Below are positions 26,959-34,063 of a stretch of DNA of 34,063 nt, piece by piece. The notes beneath the pieces are model-generated. The model had not been told where the DNA came from. It worked only from the letters and a program-made list of their open reading frames with translations, and ran no database searches. Numbering within the stretch: position 1 is the first letter of the stretch; every line of letters starts with the position of its first letter. Made by a program: the position numbers and the translations under genes. Source of the stretch: Colwellia sp. (GTDB lineage Bacteria > Pseudomonadota > Gammaproteobacteria > Enterobacterales > Alteromonadaceae); NCBI GenBank assembly GCA_016765685.1, contig JAESPR010000010.1:1-34063 (forward strand), given 5' to 3'.

Positions 26959-27154
26959 TAAGTTTATACTATATTGGTTAATTACGGTATAGAATTTCTT
27001 TAGCAATGTTGAAAACATCTTGAATTTTATTTTAAGTATTTATTCCCTTGAATTGAAAAGCTAATTTCGGCACCATTATTTTTAAATCGGCGCACGAGTA
27101 TGCATTTAGTTTTATTTAATTTAATGTAATGAGTATTATTTATTAGAGGTTATT

Positions 27155-27499
27155 ATGGATACTATAGAACGTATTAAAGAACAAATTAGTGAAAGCACGG
27201 TTTTACTATATATGAAAGGCTCGCCAAAATTACCTAACTGCGGTTTTTCATCTCAAGCATCTCAAGCGTTGATTTCTTGTGGTGAGCAATTTGCTTATGT
27301 AGATATTTTACAAAACCCTGATATTAGAGCTGAGCTGCCTAAATACGCTGATTGGCCTACTTTTCCGCAGCTATGGGTTGCTGGTGAATTGGTTGGTGGT
27401 TGCGATATTATTTTAGAAATGTTTCAGCAAGGTGAATTACAAACCTTGATAAAAGAAGCGGTAGCTGCCAATGCTTCTGAAAATGCGAGTGCAGAATAA
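27155..27499 (+). CDS. grxD: Monothiol glutaredoxin (Grx4)
   Basis: 114 residues, the usual length. The CGFS active site is Cys29-Gly-Phe-Ser in PNCGFSSQA; the remaining class signatures YVDILQNPDIRAELPKYADW (shortened: ILQNPDIRAELPKY), WPTFPQLWVAGELVGGCDI are all present. CGFS glutaredoxins bind a [2Fe-2S] cluster with glutathione and deliver it to targets; they work with BolA-type proteins in iron sensing. AGAGG precedes the ATG. It is divergent from sodB, sharing the promoter region with the IscR-like site, and is followed by the peroxiredoxin gene after 119 bases. Confidence 0.96.
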   Translation: MDTIERIKEQISESTVLLYMKGSPKLPNCGFSSQASQALISCGEQFAYVDILQNPDIRAELPKYADWPTFPQLWVAGELVGGCDIILEMFQQGELQTLIKEAVAANASENASAE

Positions 27500-27544
27500 A
27501 TTTTGCCAAAAAAATTAATCTAGCATTGAAATTCTTCAAATCAA

Positions 27545-27561
27545 CACAATTATTAATTGTG
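27545..27561. promoter_or_regulatory. 17-bp palindrome upstream of the peroxiredoxin gene
   Basis: CACAATTA-T-TAATTGTG is a perfect palindrome with a one-base centre, 58 bases before the ATG. It does not fit the OxyR or Fur consensus that I know. A redox regulator's operator is possible. Confidence 0.4.
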
Positions 27562-27618
27562 ATTATTTATTTTCTCAAAACTCTTAATTATTTATAACAG
27601 AAAACAACGGAGCATAAA

Positions 27619-28224
27619 ATGAGTGTATTAGTTGGTCGTCCAGCCCCAGATTTTACTGCAGCGGCAGTATTAGGTAGTGGTGAAATAGTTGATAGTTTTA
27701 CCTTGAGTGAAACCATTAAAGGTAAAAAAGCAGTAGTATTTTTCTATCCATTAGATTTTACTTTTGTATGTCCGTCTGAGCTGTTAGCTTTTGATCACCG
27801 TATGGAAGAATTCAAAAGCCGTGGTGTTGAAGTTATTGGTGTTTCTATAGACTCACAGTTTTCTCACAATGCATGGCGCAATACTCCAGTAAACGATGGT
27901 GGTATTGGTCCCGTTCAATATACTTTAGTTGCTGATGTTAAACATGAAATTTGCAAAGCTTATGATGTTGAACACCCTGAAGCGGGCGTTGCTTTTCGCG
28001 GTTCATTCTTAATTGATGAAGAAGGCAATGTTCGTCATCAAGTAGTCAACGATTTACCACTAGGTCGTAATGTTGATGAAATGTTACGCATGGTTGATGC
28101 TTTACAATTCCACCAAGATCACGGAGAAGTTTGTCCCGCAGGTTGGAATAAAGGTGATAAAGGCATGACAGCTACACCAGATGGTGTAGCTGCTTATCTT
28201 ACTGATAATGCTGATAAGCTGTAA
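27619..28224 (+). CDS. Typical 2-Cys peroxiredoxin
   Basis: 201 residues, cytoplasmic. Reduces hydrogen peroxide and organic hydroperoxides with a peroxidatic Cys51 (DFTFVCPSE) and a resolving Cys172 (GEVCPAGW); Thr48 and the distant Arg in HRGSF/AFRG complete the active site. A GGIG motif at 94-97 resembles the GG(L/V/I)G motif of sensitive, overoxidisable peroxiredoxins, but no C-terminal YF motif follows (end: YLTDNADKL), so robust behaviour is more likely. It belongs to the AhpC/Prx1 class; calling it ahpC is avoided because no ahpF is nearby. ACGGAGC precedes the ATG. Clustered with sodB and grxD as an oxidant-defence group. Confidence 0.93.
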   Translation: MSVLVGRPAPDFTAAAVLGSGEIVDSFTLSETIKGKKAVVFFYPLDFTFVCPSELLAFDHRMEEFKSRGVEVIGVSIDSQFSHNAWRNTPVNDGGIGPVQYTLVADVKHEICKAYDVEHPEAGVAFRGSFLIDEEGNVRHQVVNDLPLGRNVDEMLRMVDALQFHQDHGEVCPAGWNKGDKGMTATPDGVAAYLTDNADKL

Positions 28225-28237
28225 AACCGAAGGTTTT

Positions 28238-28330
28238 AAGTAGTAAGTTACAAGCTATAAGTAAAAAACCGCGTAAGCGGTTTTTTTGTGTTTATCACTT
28301 GCTACTACCAACTTGTCGCTTGTTACTTAT
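28238..28330. repeat. Degenerate AAGTTACAAG-type repeats flanking the peroxiredoxin terminator
   Basis: AAGTTACAAGCTATAAG precedes the terminator hairpin and, inverted, AAGTAACAAGCGACAAG follows it, giving loosely inverted arms around the hairpin. The same motif family is seen at 5586-5622 (AAGCTGTAAG, AAGTTACAAG, GTCACAAG). The right arm runs into the last codons of rnt (GISDK). Confidence 0.5.
28263..28287 (+). terminator. Intrinsic terminator after the peroxiredoxin gene
   Basis: AAAAAACCGC pairs with GCGGTTTTTT around a GTAA loop; seven T end the hairpin. The A-run lets it also serve the convergent rnt transcript. Confidence 0.85.
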
Positions 28331-29021
28331 CGCTTATTCCTGCTGAAGGCAGCGGCCAACCTCCCAAATCATGCCATTTATTAACAATGTGGCAAAATAG
28401 CTCGGTCGTTTTTATTGTGTCATAAAGTGCTGAATGTGCTTCATTATTATTAAAATCAATTTGTGCCGCGGCGCAAGCTTTGGCTAACACGGTTTGTCCT
28501 AAAGCAAGCCCTGCCAACGTTGTGGTATCGAAGCTAACAAAAGCATGAAAAGGGCTGCGCTTAATTTTACAACGAGCTGTTGCTGCGTTTAAAAAACCTA
28601 AATCAAAGGCTGCGTTATGAGCGACAATAATGGCACGTTGACAGCCCGCTAGTTTCATTTTTTTTCTCACTAACTTAAACAATGCTTTTAAAGCTTCCTC
28701 TTCATCTACAGCACCACGTAATGGGTTGGTGGGATCAATGCCAGTAAATTCTAATGCTTTTGGCTCTAAATTTGCGCCTTCAAAAGGGTTAACATTAAAT
28801 TGTATGGTTTCATCAAGTGAAAGTTTTCCGGTTAGTTCATCTAAAGATAATACCGAAGCGGCAATTTCCAATAGTGCATCGGTTTGGGCATTAAAACCAG
28901 CGGTTTCAACATCAATAACAACGGGAAAATAACCGCGAAAACGTTGTGCAAACAGCGGTTTATCTGTGACTATTGGCTTTGTTTTATTTTCTGTGTTTAT
29001 ATTTTTTATGCTTTGTGACAT
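28323..29021 (-). CDS. rnt: Ribonuclease T
   Basis: 232 residues. 3'-5' exonuclease of the DEDDh family that trims tRNA CCA ends and stable RNA 3' ends. Active-site pair Asp37/Glu39 is in [11 protein letters not shown]; a second Asp is in [11 protein letters not shown]; the His/Asp pair is in EAHSALYDT near 195-203. [23 protein letters not shown] (as LEFTGIDP) and [13 protein letters not shown] match E. coli RNase T closely (215 aa). About 20 residues at the N terminus are extra and non-conserved; no good ribosome-binding site precedes the ATG at 29021, so the true start could be slightly later. Divergent from motY, as in vibrios, and convergent with the peroxiredoxin gene. Confidence 0.94.
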   Translation of the reverse strand: MSQSIKNINTENKTKPIVTDKPLFAQRFRGYFPVVIDVETAGFNAQTDALLEIAASVLSLDELTGKLSLDETIQFNVNPFEGANLEPKALEFTGIDPTNPLRGAVDEEEALKALFKLVRKKMKLAGCQRAIIVAHNAAFDLGFLNAATARCKIKRSPFHAFVSFDTTTLAGLALGQTVLAKACAAAQIDFNNNEAHSALYDTIKTTELFCHIVNKWHDLGGWPLPSAGISDK

Positions 29022-29188
29022 GTTTAATTGTGGTAGGGTAATTGAATAACAAGTTAGTCTTAATTATCTCAGAAAAAGCAGCGTTAAGAAAATTTAATTT
29101 GCTAACGCTAATTAGCCAATAAAATGCTAAAGTTACTTTACTTTAGGTCGATATAGAATAAAGCCAGTTATTAATTTTGTGTAATACT

Positions 29189-30136
29189 ATGAAAATACAC
29201 TTTTGTGTAATCGATAAGTCAGTTGTCACGTCTTCACCTTTTTACCCTCTGTTGTTTAAAGGACTTTTCGTTGTTGCTTTATTTTTCAGTTTTTCTACCA
29301 GCTTTTTTATTAGTAATGCGCATGCAGGTATTCGTCAATACAGTGCTGATTTAAGTAGTTCACAATGGCAACTAGCCAAAGATTCACGCTTACAATGTAC
29401 CTTAGCTCATCAAGTTCCTCATTACGGTCAAGCACGTTTCTCAGCTAAAGCAAGTCGCCAACTTAATATGGAGTTTGAACTCGACATGATGTTGTTGCCT
29501 GATAGCTACTCTTTAGCTCAGGTGCGCAGTGAATCACCTAAATGGCGCCCAGGTTACGGTGGTAGAGTATTGGCTGACATGAAATTATATAAACAATTTA
29601 ATCCAAGTTTGCCTAAAAAAATCGCTTGGAACATGTTAAGTGAATTAGAGCAGGGTATGAACCCCACTTTTTATTATAATGACTGGTATAGTGAGCAAGA
29701 TGAAATATCGGTAGGTTTGTCAACAGCACGCTTTAAAGGTGCTTATCGAAGTTTTGTTGCTTGCATAGGCAATTTACTTAATTACAGTTTTGATGATATT
29801 GCTTTTACGGTATTAAATTATCAGTCTAATAGCGATAACTTTACTAAAGCGTCACAACGACGTATTGATATGATCAGAGAATATCTCACGTTAGACCCAA
29901 ACCTTGAATTAGTTTTGGTTGATGCCTATTCAGATAGTTATGGAGGTCGTTGGTCAAACTTTAAACTGTCAGAAAAACGGGCATTAAAAATACGTGATTA
30001 TTTTGTTAGAAATGGCATCGATGCTAGTCGAATAGAAGCGAAAGGTTATGGCGAAAAACGTCATATTGCTTCAAATGATACCACGCTTGGCCGAGGTAAA
30101 AACCGTCGAGTAGTCATTCAAATGCAAAAGTTGTAA
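29189..30136 (+). CDS. motY: Sodium-type flagellar protein MotY
   Basis: 315 residues from the ATG at 29189; a TTG four codons earlier is less likely, and no strong ribosome-binding site is seen for either. A long signal peptide ends in ISNAHA (about residue 46), so the protein is periplasmic. The N-terminal domain (IRQYSADLSSSQWQ, LQCTLAHQVPHYGQARF, NPTFYYNDWYS) is that of Vibrio MotY, and the C-terminal OmpA-like peptidoglycan-binding domain shows SEKRALKIRDYF, GYGEKRHI and GKNRRVVIQMQ. In vibrios MotY forms the T ring that recruits PomAB stator units, so a sodium-driven polar flagellum is implied. Divergent from rnt, the vibrio arrangement. Confidence 0.93.
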   Translation: MKIHFCVIDKSVVTSSPFYPLLFKGLFVVALFFSFSTSFFISNAHAGIRQYSADLSSSQWQLAKDSRLQCTLAHQVPHYGQARFSAKASRQLNMEFELDMMLLPDSYSLAQVRSESPKWRPGYGGRVLADMKLYKQFNPSLPKKIAWNMLSELEQGMNPTFYYNDWYSEQDEISVGLSTARFKGAYRSFVACIGNLLNYSFDDIAFTVLNYQSNSDNFTKASQRRIDMIREYLTLDPNLELVLVDAYSDSYGGRWSNFKLSEKRALKIRDYFVRNGIDASRIEAKGYGEKRHIASNDTTLGRGKNRRVVIQMQKL

Positions 30137-30279
30137 CTTATCCATTACATTCAGTTATTCTTAACTTATAAAATATAACTGAATACAAGATAATAAACGT
30201 TGAATAGGTCTAATGATTCGAAGTAATCTACAGGCCTATTTTTTTGGTTTTTTTTTGTGAATTTTTTAGGACAATCGAA

Positions 30280-32147
30280 ATGAAATTTTTTAAGCGATTA
30301 ATGTTGTTAGTTACATTAACAATATCGCAGTTCGCCTTTGCGGCAATACCAGTAAGTAAAACCGTGTTAAATGATGTCTATACTTATGCTAATTATGATC
30401 AAGTGATCACTACCCACCTCTATTTAGATTTAGCGGTAGATTTTGAACAGAAGACTTTATCGGGCTTTGCTGAATTATCATTAAAATGGTTAACAGATGA
30501 TACTCAAAAGGTGATTTTAGATACGCGTGATTTAGTTGTTCATAATGTGCTTGCACAAAATAGCCAAGGCCAGTGGCAAAAAGTAGATTTTGTATTAGCG
30601 AAACGTGATGCAGTATTAGGCTCGAAGTTGACTGTCAATACTCAATTTAAAGCGAAAAAGTTACGTGTTTATTATAACTCAACCGCTAAAGCCTCAGGTT
30701 TACAATGGTTATCGCCGGAGCAAACAGCGGGTAAAGAGAAACCTTTTTTATTCAGTCAAAACCAAGCTATACATGCTCGTTCATGGATCCCCATTCAAGA
30801 TACGCCCAGTGTTCGGCTAACTTATACCGCGCGAATTACCACAGACAAAGATGTGTTAGCGGTAATGAGTGCTAATAATGAACCCGATACTGTGCGTGAT
30901 GGCGATTACTTTTTCTCAATGCCACAAGCTATTCCTGCTTATTTAATTGCGATTGGCGTGGGGGATTTACATTTTAAAGCCATGAGTCACCAAACCGGAA
31001 TTTATGCGGAAGCTAATATTTTAGCTGCAGCAGTAGCTGAATTTGATGATACGCAAGCGATGATAGATGAAGCTGAAAAAATGTATGGAAAATACCGTTG
31101 GGGTCGTTACGATTTGTTAATTTTACCACCTAGCTTTCCTTTTGGCGGTATGGAAAATCCTCGTTTATCTTTTATTACACCTACTATTATTGCCGGTGAT
31201 AAAAGTTTGGTTAATTTAATTGCTCATGAGTTAGCTCATTCTTGGTCTGGCAATTTGGTTACCAATGAAAGCTGGCGTGACTTGTGGTTAAACGAAGGTT
31301 TTACCAGTTATGTGGAAAACCGTATCATGGAAGCGGTATTTGGTGAGCAGCGTTCAATGATGGAGCAAGCACTTGATGCACAAGGACTAAACTATGAAAT
31401 AGCTGAGTTGGCACCGGGTGATACCCAACTTTATATTGACTTAAAAGGCAGAGATCCTGATGATGCTTTTTCTGGCGTACCCTACAAAAAGGGCAGTTGT
31501 TTTTAATTTATTTAGAGAAAAAATTTGGCCGTGAACGTTTTGATGCATTTGTACTAGAATATTTTGACAGTCATGCTTTTCAAAGTATAGGTACAGCAAA
31601 CTTTGTTAAATACCTTAAAGCTAATTTAACCCATAAATATCCTAATATAGTCAGCGATAAAGAAGTCAATGAGTGGATTTTTGAACAAGGTTTGCCCGCT
31701 TATGTACCTAAACCTACATCAACTGCTTTTAGCACTATCGATCAACAAGTAGAACAATGGTTAGCAGATGACGTAACATTAGAACAACTGCCAATTGCGA
31801 ACTGGACTTTACATGAGTGGTTGCACTTTATTAATAATTTACCACTTGATATTAAAATAGAGCGTATGGCATCACTCGATAAAGCTTTTAATTTAACTTA
31901 TAGCCAAAATGCTGAGATTACCCACGCATGGTATTTATTATCAATACGAGCAGGTTACGATGTCGTTTATCCGGCTATGTCGAAATATTTAATATCCATT
32001 GGTCGTCGCAAACTAATTGTGCCGCTATACAAAGAGCTAGCACAAACAGAGCAAGGCAAAGCGTGGGCCTTGAAAGTTTATCAACAAGCTCGTCCTGGTT
32101 ATCATGGTTTAGCGCAAGGTACTGTCGATAGTGTACTAAGTAAGTAA
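30280..32147 (+). pseudogene. M1 family metallopeptidase interrupted by a -1 frameshift
   Basis: The ATG at 30280 follows AGGAC; the signal peptide ends AFA near residue 19, so the product is exported. The first frame (to 31506) carries GGMEN at 289-293 and the zinc motif HELAH (His316, Glu317, His320) with the third ligand Glu339 in LNEGF 18 residues later, so the catalytic domain is intact. At YKKG the frame reads SCF and stops; in the -1 frame the family sequence continues as [19 protein letters not shown] and runs 216 more codons without a stop to 32147 (residues near 409-622, the helical C-terminal domain). Inserting one A in the five-A run 31486-31490 restores a 622-residue aminopeptidase. 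Possible causes: sequencing error, recent mutation, or -1 slippage at C AAA AAG. Confidence 0.85.
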
Positions 32148-32173
32148 ATCTTCTTTGTTGGTAATTATTTCTT

Positions 32174-32198
32174 AAAAAGGCTCGTTAGAGCCTTTTTT
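32174..32198 (+). terminator. Intrinsic terminator after the M1 peptidase
   Basis: AAAAAGGCTC pairs with GAGCCTTTTT around a GTTA loop, ending in six T. It lies just upstream of the glnS promoter. Confidence 0.85.
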
Positions 32199-32200
32199 AT

Positions 32201-32209
32201 TGATATAAT
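32201..32209 (+). promoter_or_regulatory. Extended -10 promoter of glnS
   Basis: TGA followed by a perfect TATAAT box lies 39 bases before the glnS ATG. No good -35 is present at the expected distance; the extended TG would compensate. Confidence 0.5.
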
Positions 32210-32247
32210 ACTGACAATTACGTTAATTCTTTTTAGAGGCTCTGTAG

Positions 32248-33918
32248 ATGTCGGAAGCTGAAAACCGCCCAACTAATTTTATTCGTCAAATTATTGATAC
32301 TGATCTTGCCAATGGCAAACATAACTCAGTACAGACTCGTTTTCCGCCAGAGCCTAACGGTTTCTTGCATATAGGTCATGCGAAAGCTATTTGTTTAAAT
32401 TTTGGTATTGCTCAAGACTATAATGGTTCATGTAACTTGCGTTTTGATGACACCAACCCTGAAAAAGAAGATATTGATTATGTGCATGCCATTAAAAAAG
32501 ACGTGCAATGGTTAGGTTTTGAGTGGGCAGGGGATGTTCATTATTCTTCTGATAATTTTGAACAACTGCATGGTTTTGCTGTTGAACTGATTGAAAAAGG
32601 CCTCGCTTTTGTTTGTTTTTTAACGGGCGATGAAATGCGTGAATACCGCGGCACGTTAAATAAACCGGGTGAAAATAGTCCTTACCGTGATACTTCGGTA
32701 GCAGAAAATTTGAATTTATTTGCAAAAATGCGCAACGGTGACTTCAAAGAAGGAGAATGTTCATTACGCGCTAAAATAGACATGACCTCTAGTTTTATGT
32801 GTATGCGTGACCCTATTCTTTATCGCGTGCGTTTTGCTCATCATCATCAAACGGGTGATAAGTGGTGCATTTACCCTATGTATGATTTTACTCACTGTTT
32901 ATCAGACGCTCTCGAAGGGATAACGCACTCAATTTGTACGTTAGAGTTTCAAGATAATCGTCGTTTATATGACTGGGTTATTGATAATGTTTCGGTGCCG
33001 GTTAAACCGCATCAGTATGAGTTTTCACGCTTAAACCTTGAATATACCCTAATGAGCAAGCGTAAACTAAATACCTTAGTTGAAGACAAATTAGTTGATG
33101 GTTGGGACGATCCTCGCATGCCAACTATTGCGGGTTTTAGACGTCGTGGTTACACCCCCGCGTCATTGCGTGAATTTGCCAAACGTATTGGTGTTACCAA
33201 AATGGAAAACACGGTTGAAATGGGCGTGTTAGAAGCCTGTATTCGTGAAGATCTCAATGATAATGCGCCACGCGCCATGGCAGTGCTTGATCCTATTAAA
33301 TTAGTCATTGAAAATTACCCACAAAGTAAAACAGAACAATTAACAGTTAAAAATCATCCCAGTGATGAAAGCCAAGGTACTCGTATTGTGCCATTTGGTG
33401 GTGAACTTTATATTGAAGCGGAAGATTTTAGAGAAGAAGCTAATAAAAAATACAAGCGTTTAGTTATTGATAAAGCAGTACGTCTACGCGGCGCGTATGT
33501 AGTAACGGCAACTCGTTGCGATAAAGATGAGCAAGGCAAGGTAACGACTGTTTATTGTACTTACCTTGACGATACCTTAGGCAAAAACCCAACAGATGGC
33601 ACTAAGCCCAAAGGCGTTATTCATTGGGTTGATGCAGATAAATCACTGAACGCCACGGTTCGTTTGTATGACCGACTATTTACTGTAGTAAACCCTGCAG
33701 CGACCGATGACTTTCATAAAGTAATGAATCCAGAATCATTAATTACCATTGAAACAGCCAAAGTAGAGCCATCATTAGCGCAAGCTAAACCAGAGCAAGC
33801 TTTTCAGTTTGAACGCCAAGGTTATTTTTGCTTAGACAACGATATTAATAAGGCTGGCGAACTAGTGTTTAATCGTACGGTAGGGTTACGCGATACGTGG
33901 GCAAAAATAGCTAAGTAG
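32248..33918 (+). CDS. glnS: Glutaminyl-tRNA synthetase
   Basis: 556 residues (E. coli 554). Class I aminoacyl-tRNA synthetase that charges tRNA-Gln. ATP-binding HIGH motif at 41-44 ([15 protein letters not shown]), KMSKS-type loop MSKRK at 269-273, and [10 protein letters not shown], the acceptor-binding and anticodon-binding beta-barrel regions with [13 protein letters not shown] and [13 protein letters not shown] at the end all match. AGAGGCTC precedes the ATG. Its own promoter lies between it and the M1 peptidase terminator. It is the last complete gene in the window. Confidence 0.97.
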   Translation: MSEAENRPTNFIRQIIDTDLANGKHNSVQTRFPPEPNGFLHIGHAKAICLNFGIAQDYNGSCNLRFDDTNPEKEDIDYVHAIKKDVQWLGFEWAGDVHYSSDNFEQLHGFAVELIEKGLAFVCFLTGDEMREYRGTLNKPGENSPYRDTSVAENLNLFAKMRNGDFKEGECSLRAKIDMTSSFMCMRDPILYRVRFAHHHQTGDKWCIYPMYDFTHCLSDALEGITHSICTLEFQDNRRLYDWVIDNVSVPVKPHQYEFSRLNLEYTLMSKRKLNTLVEDKLVDGWDDPRMPTIAGFRRRGYTPASLREFAKRIGVTKMENTVEMGVLEACIREDLNDNAPRAMAVLDPIKLVIENYPQSKTEQLTVKNHPSDESQGTRIVPFGGELYIEAEDFREEANKKYKRLVIDKAVRLRGAYVVTATRCDKDEQGKVTTVYCTYLDDTLGKNPTDGTKPKGVIHWVDADKSLNATVRLYDRLFTVVNPAATDDFHKVMNPESLITIETAKVEPSLAQAKPEQAFQFERQGYFCLDNDINKAGELVFNRTVGLRDTWAKIAK

Positions 33919-33942
33919 TAATTTACATAAAAAGGCAGATAA

Positions 33943-34063
33943 TACCAATCTCACTAAATACATGATCATTTCTACTTGTTAAAATCACCAACCACTGCGT
34001 TATTTATTTAATAATTAGAACAACTAGTTATTAAAATAAATGCCTTATGTTTGGTGGTTTTTC
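33943..34063. repeat. Long palindromic (MITE-like) repeat, cut by window end
   Basis: From 33981 to 34061 the DNA folds into a long imperfect hairpin: outer arms AAAATCACCAA (33981-33991) and TTGGTGGTTTT (34051-34061), a middle stem with small bulges, and an inner stem AATAATTAG (34010-34018) with CTAGTTATT (34024-34032) around AACAA. The left flank ATACCAATCTCAC (33943-33955) looks like a terminal sequence whose partner would lie beyond the window. The type recalls non-autonomous elements in intergenic DNA of Alteromonadales. It could also act as a terminator for glnS. Confidence 0.55.

Noticed and set aside
26866-27018. N-terminal extension of 51 codons on sodB
   Set aside because: Unlike superoxide dismutases, crosses the promoter and palindrome, and the inner ATG has a proper ribosome-binding site.

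Overview
The window is a stretch of core chromosome from an AT-rich marine gammaproteobacterium, most likely an Alteromonadales member of the Colwellia/Thalassotalea type. The evidence is the protein similarity to E. coli, Vibrio and Shewanella orthologues, a MotY flagellar protein of the sodium-driven type, the low GC content, and palindromic intergenic repeats. No rRNA, tRNA, CRISPR array, prophage or complete insertion sequence was seen. This is inference from sequence alone.

Layout, left to right. 1-1753: the 3' part of a DUF819 membrane protein, then kdsA. 1879-2181: a small secreted protein of unknown function. 2510-5562: a tightly overlapping operon of a GcvA-like LysR regulator, an alpha/beta hydrolase, a DUF423 membrane protein and rlmM. 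5652-5932: a frameshifted, truncated 3' remnant of an NAD-type isocitrate dehydrogenase gene. 6031-8145: a secreted subtilase with two PKD and two chitin-binding-type modules, followed by about 765 bases of non-coding DNA. 8911-15444: a DUF3192 protein, xni, ppnN, a coiled-coil diguanylate cyclase, queF, syd and a KfrA-N-like small protein. 15634-17701: a DUF3192 lipoprotein, a GNAT acetyltransferase and fadR. 18066-24199: a DUF547 protein, then the spoVR/yeaH/prkA operon on the minus strand. 24473-26092: a chemotaxis receptor. 26284-28224: sodB divergent from grxD and a 2-Cys peroxiredoxin. 28323-33918: rnt divergent from motY, an M1 metallopeptidase broken by a -1 frameshift, and glnS. The window ends inside a long palindromic repeat.

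Several neighbourhoods match remembered E. coli order (gcvA-ygdD-rlmM; syd-queF-ppnN-xni; fadR next to ycgB/spoVR; sodB-grxD-rnt), so most of the window is ancestral. Accessory material lies mainly in the subtilase region, the DUF547 region and the intergenic repeats.

I did not find a clearly new multi-gene system. The observations most worth checking are an IscR-type operator between sodB and grxD, an inverted repeat over the fadR promoter, the M1 peptidase frameshift at a C AAA AAG motif, the idh remnant ending where the subtilase unit begins, paired DUF3192 genes, and several uncharacterised palindromes and repeats.
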